Below, in pieces: positions 19,260-20,082 of a stretch of DNA of 20,082 nucleotides; within the stretch, counting starts at the first letter, position 1, and the number at the start of each line of letters is the position of its first letter. The notes below the pieces were generated by a model. The model was given only the letters and a program-made list of their open reading frames with translations, made no database searches and was not told the origin of the DNA. The stretch comes from a virus. The position numbers and the translations under genes were made by a program. The DNA lies in IMG/VR virus record IMGVR_UViG_3300042465_002692, positions 1 through 20,082 of that record, one strand, 5' to 3'.

Positions 19260-20082
19260 GTGGCTAATAGCATTCTTACCATTGACATGATCACCCGGAA
19301 AGCTCTCGAAATTCTCGAGAACAACCTTGTGATCACCCGCAACGTGAACCGCCAGTACGATGACAGCTTTGCTGTTAACGGTGCCAAGATTGGTTCTACC
19401 CTGCGTATCCGCCTGCCTGACCGCGCTCTGGTCACTGACGGTGCCGCCCTGCAAGTTCAGGACGACAACGAGCAGTTCACGACCCTGACCGTGGCAAGCC
19501 AAAAGCACATCGGCGTGAACTTTACCTCCGCTGAACTGACTATGCAGATGGACGACTTCGCAGACCGGGTACTGAAACCCCGTATCTCGCAGTTGGCCTC
19601 CAGCATTGACGCAGACGTTGCCAACGCCTACAAGTCGATCTACTCGACCGTCGGCACTCCTGGCACGACCCCTGCTACTTCACTGGTGCTGTTGCAAGCC
19701 CAGCAGAAGCTGAACGAAAACGCCGCCGTGATGTCGCCGCGCTACGCCACCGTCAACCCTGCCGCCAACGCTGGCTTGGTTGAAGGCATGAAAGGCTTGT
19801 TTAACCCAACCGACACCGTGTCACGCCAGTTCAAGAACGGCATGATGGGTACTGGTGTTCTGGGCTTTGAAGAAGTCAACATGAGCCAGTCCATCAAGGT
19901 TCACACCACCGGCACACGTTCGACGACTGACACGATCTTGGTGAACGGCACTGTTAGCACCCAAGGCCAATCGACAATCAGCATTGACGGCGGCACTGGT
20001 TCTGCAACTGTTGTGGCTGGCGATGTGTTCACCATTGCTGGTGTGTTTTCTGTCAACCCACAGACCCGCGAGTCCACTGGTT
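19260..20082 (+). CDS. major coat protein, P22 type (3' end outside window)
   Basis: GTG 19260 with AGGAA upstream (AGGAAATATC). The 274 codons present begin MANSILTIDMITRKALEILE, then NNLVITRNVNRQYDDSFAVN and GAKIGSTLRIRLPDR. Next come HIGVNFTSAELTMQMDDFAD and VLKPRISQLASSIDADVANA. This is the family of the P22 coat (HK97 fold with an extra domain). The segment N-AKIGSTLRIRLP and the helix with ASSIDADV are recognisable hallmarks. P22 coat has about 430 residues, so about a third is missing past 20082. It assembles on the scaffold encoded just upstream into the procapsid. The GTG start makes it easy to overlook. Confidence 0.9.
   Translation, partial: MANSILTIDMITRKALEILENNLVITRNVNRQYDDSFAVNGAKIGSTLRIRLPDRALVTDGAALQVQDDNEQFTTLTVASQKHIGVNFTSAELTMQMDDFADRVLKPRISQLASSIDADVANAYKSIYSTVGTPGTTPATSLVLLQAQQKLNENAAVMSPRYATVNPAANAGLVEGMKGLFNPTDTVSRQFKNGMMGTGVLGFEEVNMSQSIKVHTTGTRSTTDTILVNGTVSTQGQSTISIDGGTGSATVVAGDVFTIAGVFSVNPQTRESTG

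Overview
The window is a piece of a tailed, double-stranded DNA bacteriophage with a P22-like (podovirus-type) head-assembly module. It carries a large portal of the P22 type, a scaffolding protein and the start of a P22-type coat protein. A proteobacterial host (gamma or beta) is suggested by a perfect match to the Escherichia coli-type LexA box (8567-8586), sigma70-like promoters and clear Shine-Dalgarno sites. No ribosomal, tRNA, integrase, repressor or lysis genes are visible, so lifestyle is not proven. Two independent hints point to a temperate phage: the LexA box, and a leucine at the position equivalent to residue 762 of the family A DNA polymerase.

Layout. (1) 1-5376, rightward replication and recombination module: the C-terminal end of a Cas4/RecB-like Fe-S nuclease (DUF2800-like), an unrecognised protein in the position usually held by a single-strand DNA-binding protein, a family A DNA polymerase with 3'-5' exonuclease, and a primase-helicase (AEP-like primase plus DUF5906/SF3-like helicase). 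Hairpins sit just before the polymerase and primase starts, and a bidirectional terminator closes the module at 5401-5425. (2) 8348 down to 5424, leftward operon of about a dozen small genes. Most are conserved phage proteins of unknown function (DUF7227/Gp88-like, HTPGPW-type, KOW/SH3-like, RGRCEDAPCCGC-type). Many are joined by 4-nt ATGA overlaps, and three very small ones (31, 23 and 17 codons) fall in the gaps, two of them hydrophobic. Two identical 52-bp repeats with a long hairpin punctuate the first part of this operon. (3) 8349-9033, a 685-bp non-coding control region between the divergent modules. It holds the LexA box, overlapping candidate promoters on both strands, a short hairpin plus T-run, a dense array of CACATG/CATGTG repeats and a GC-rich tract. 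It is the best candidate here for a replication origin or lysis-lysogeny/SOS control region. (4) 9034-20082, rightward late module: small and large terminase, four small or medium virion-associated genes, portal, DUF5856-like protein, three tail fibre/tailspike genes (modular N-terminal domain protein, YadA-like head-repeat fibre, pectate-lyase-fold tailspike), an HExxH-motif protein, a small virion-like protein, scaffold and coat (cut by the window end).

How it works together (inference): the left module replicates the DNA, the small-gene operon probably manipulates the host early on, terminase and portal package DNA into a scaffold-directed P22-like procapsid, and the fibre/tailspike cassette between portal and scaffold gives host-surface recognition. 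The tail genes are more AT-rich than the replication module, as expected for exchangeable receptor-binding genes.
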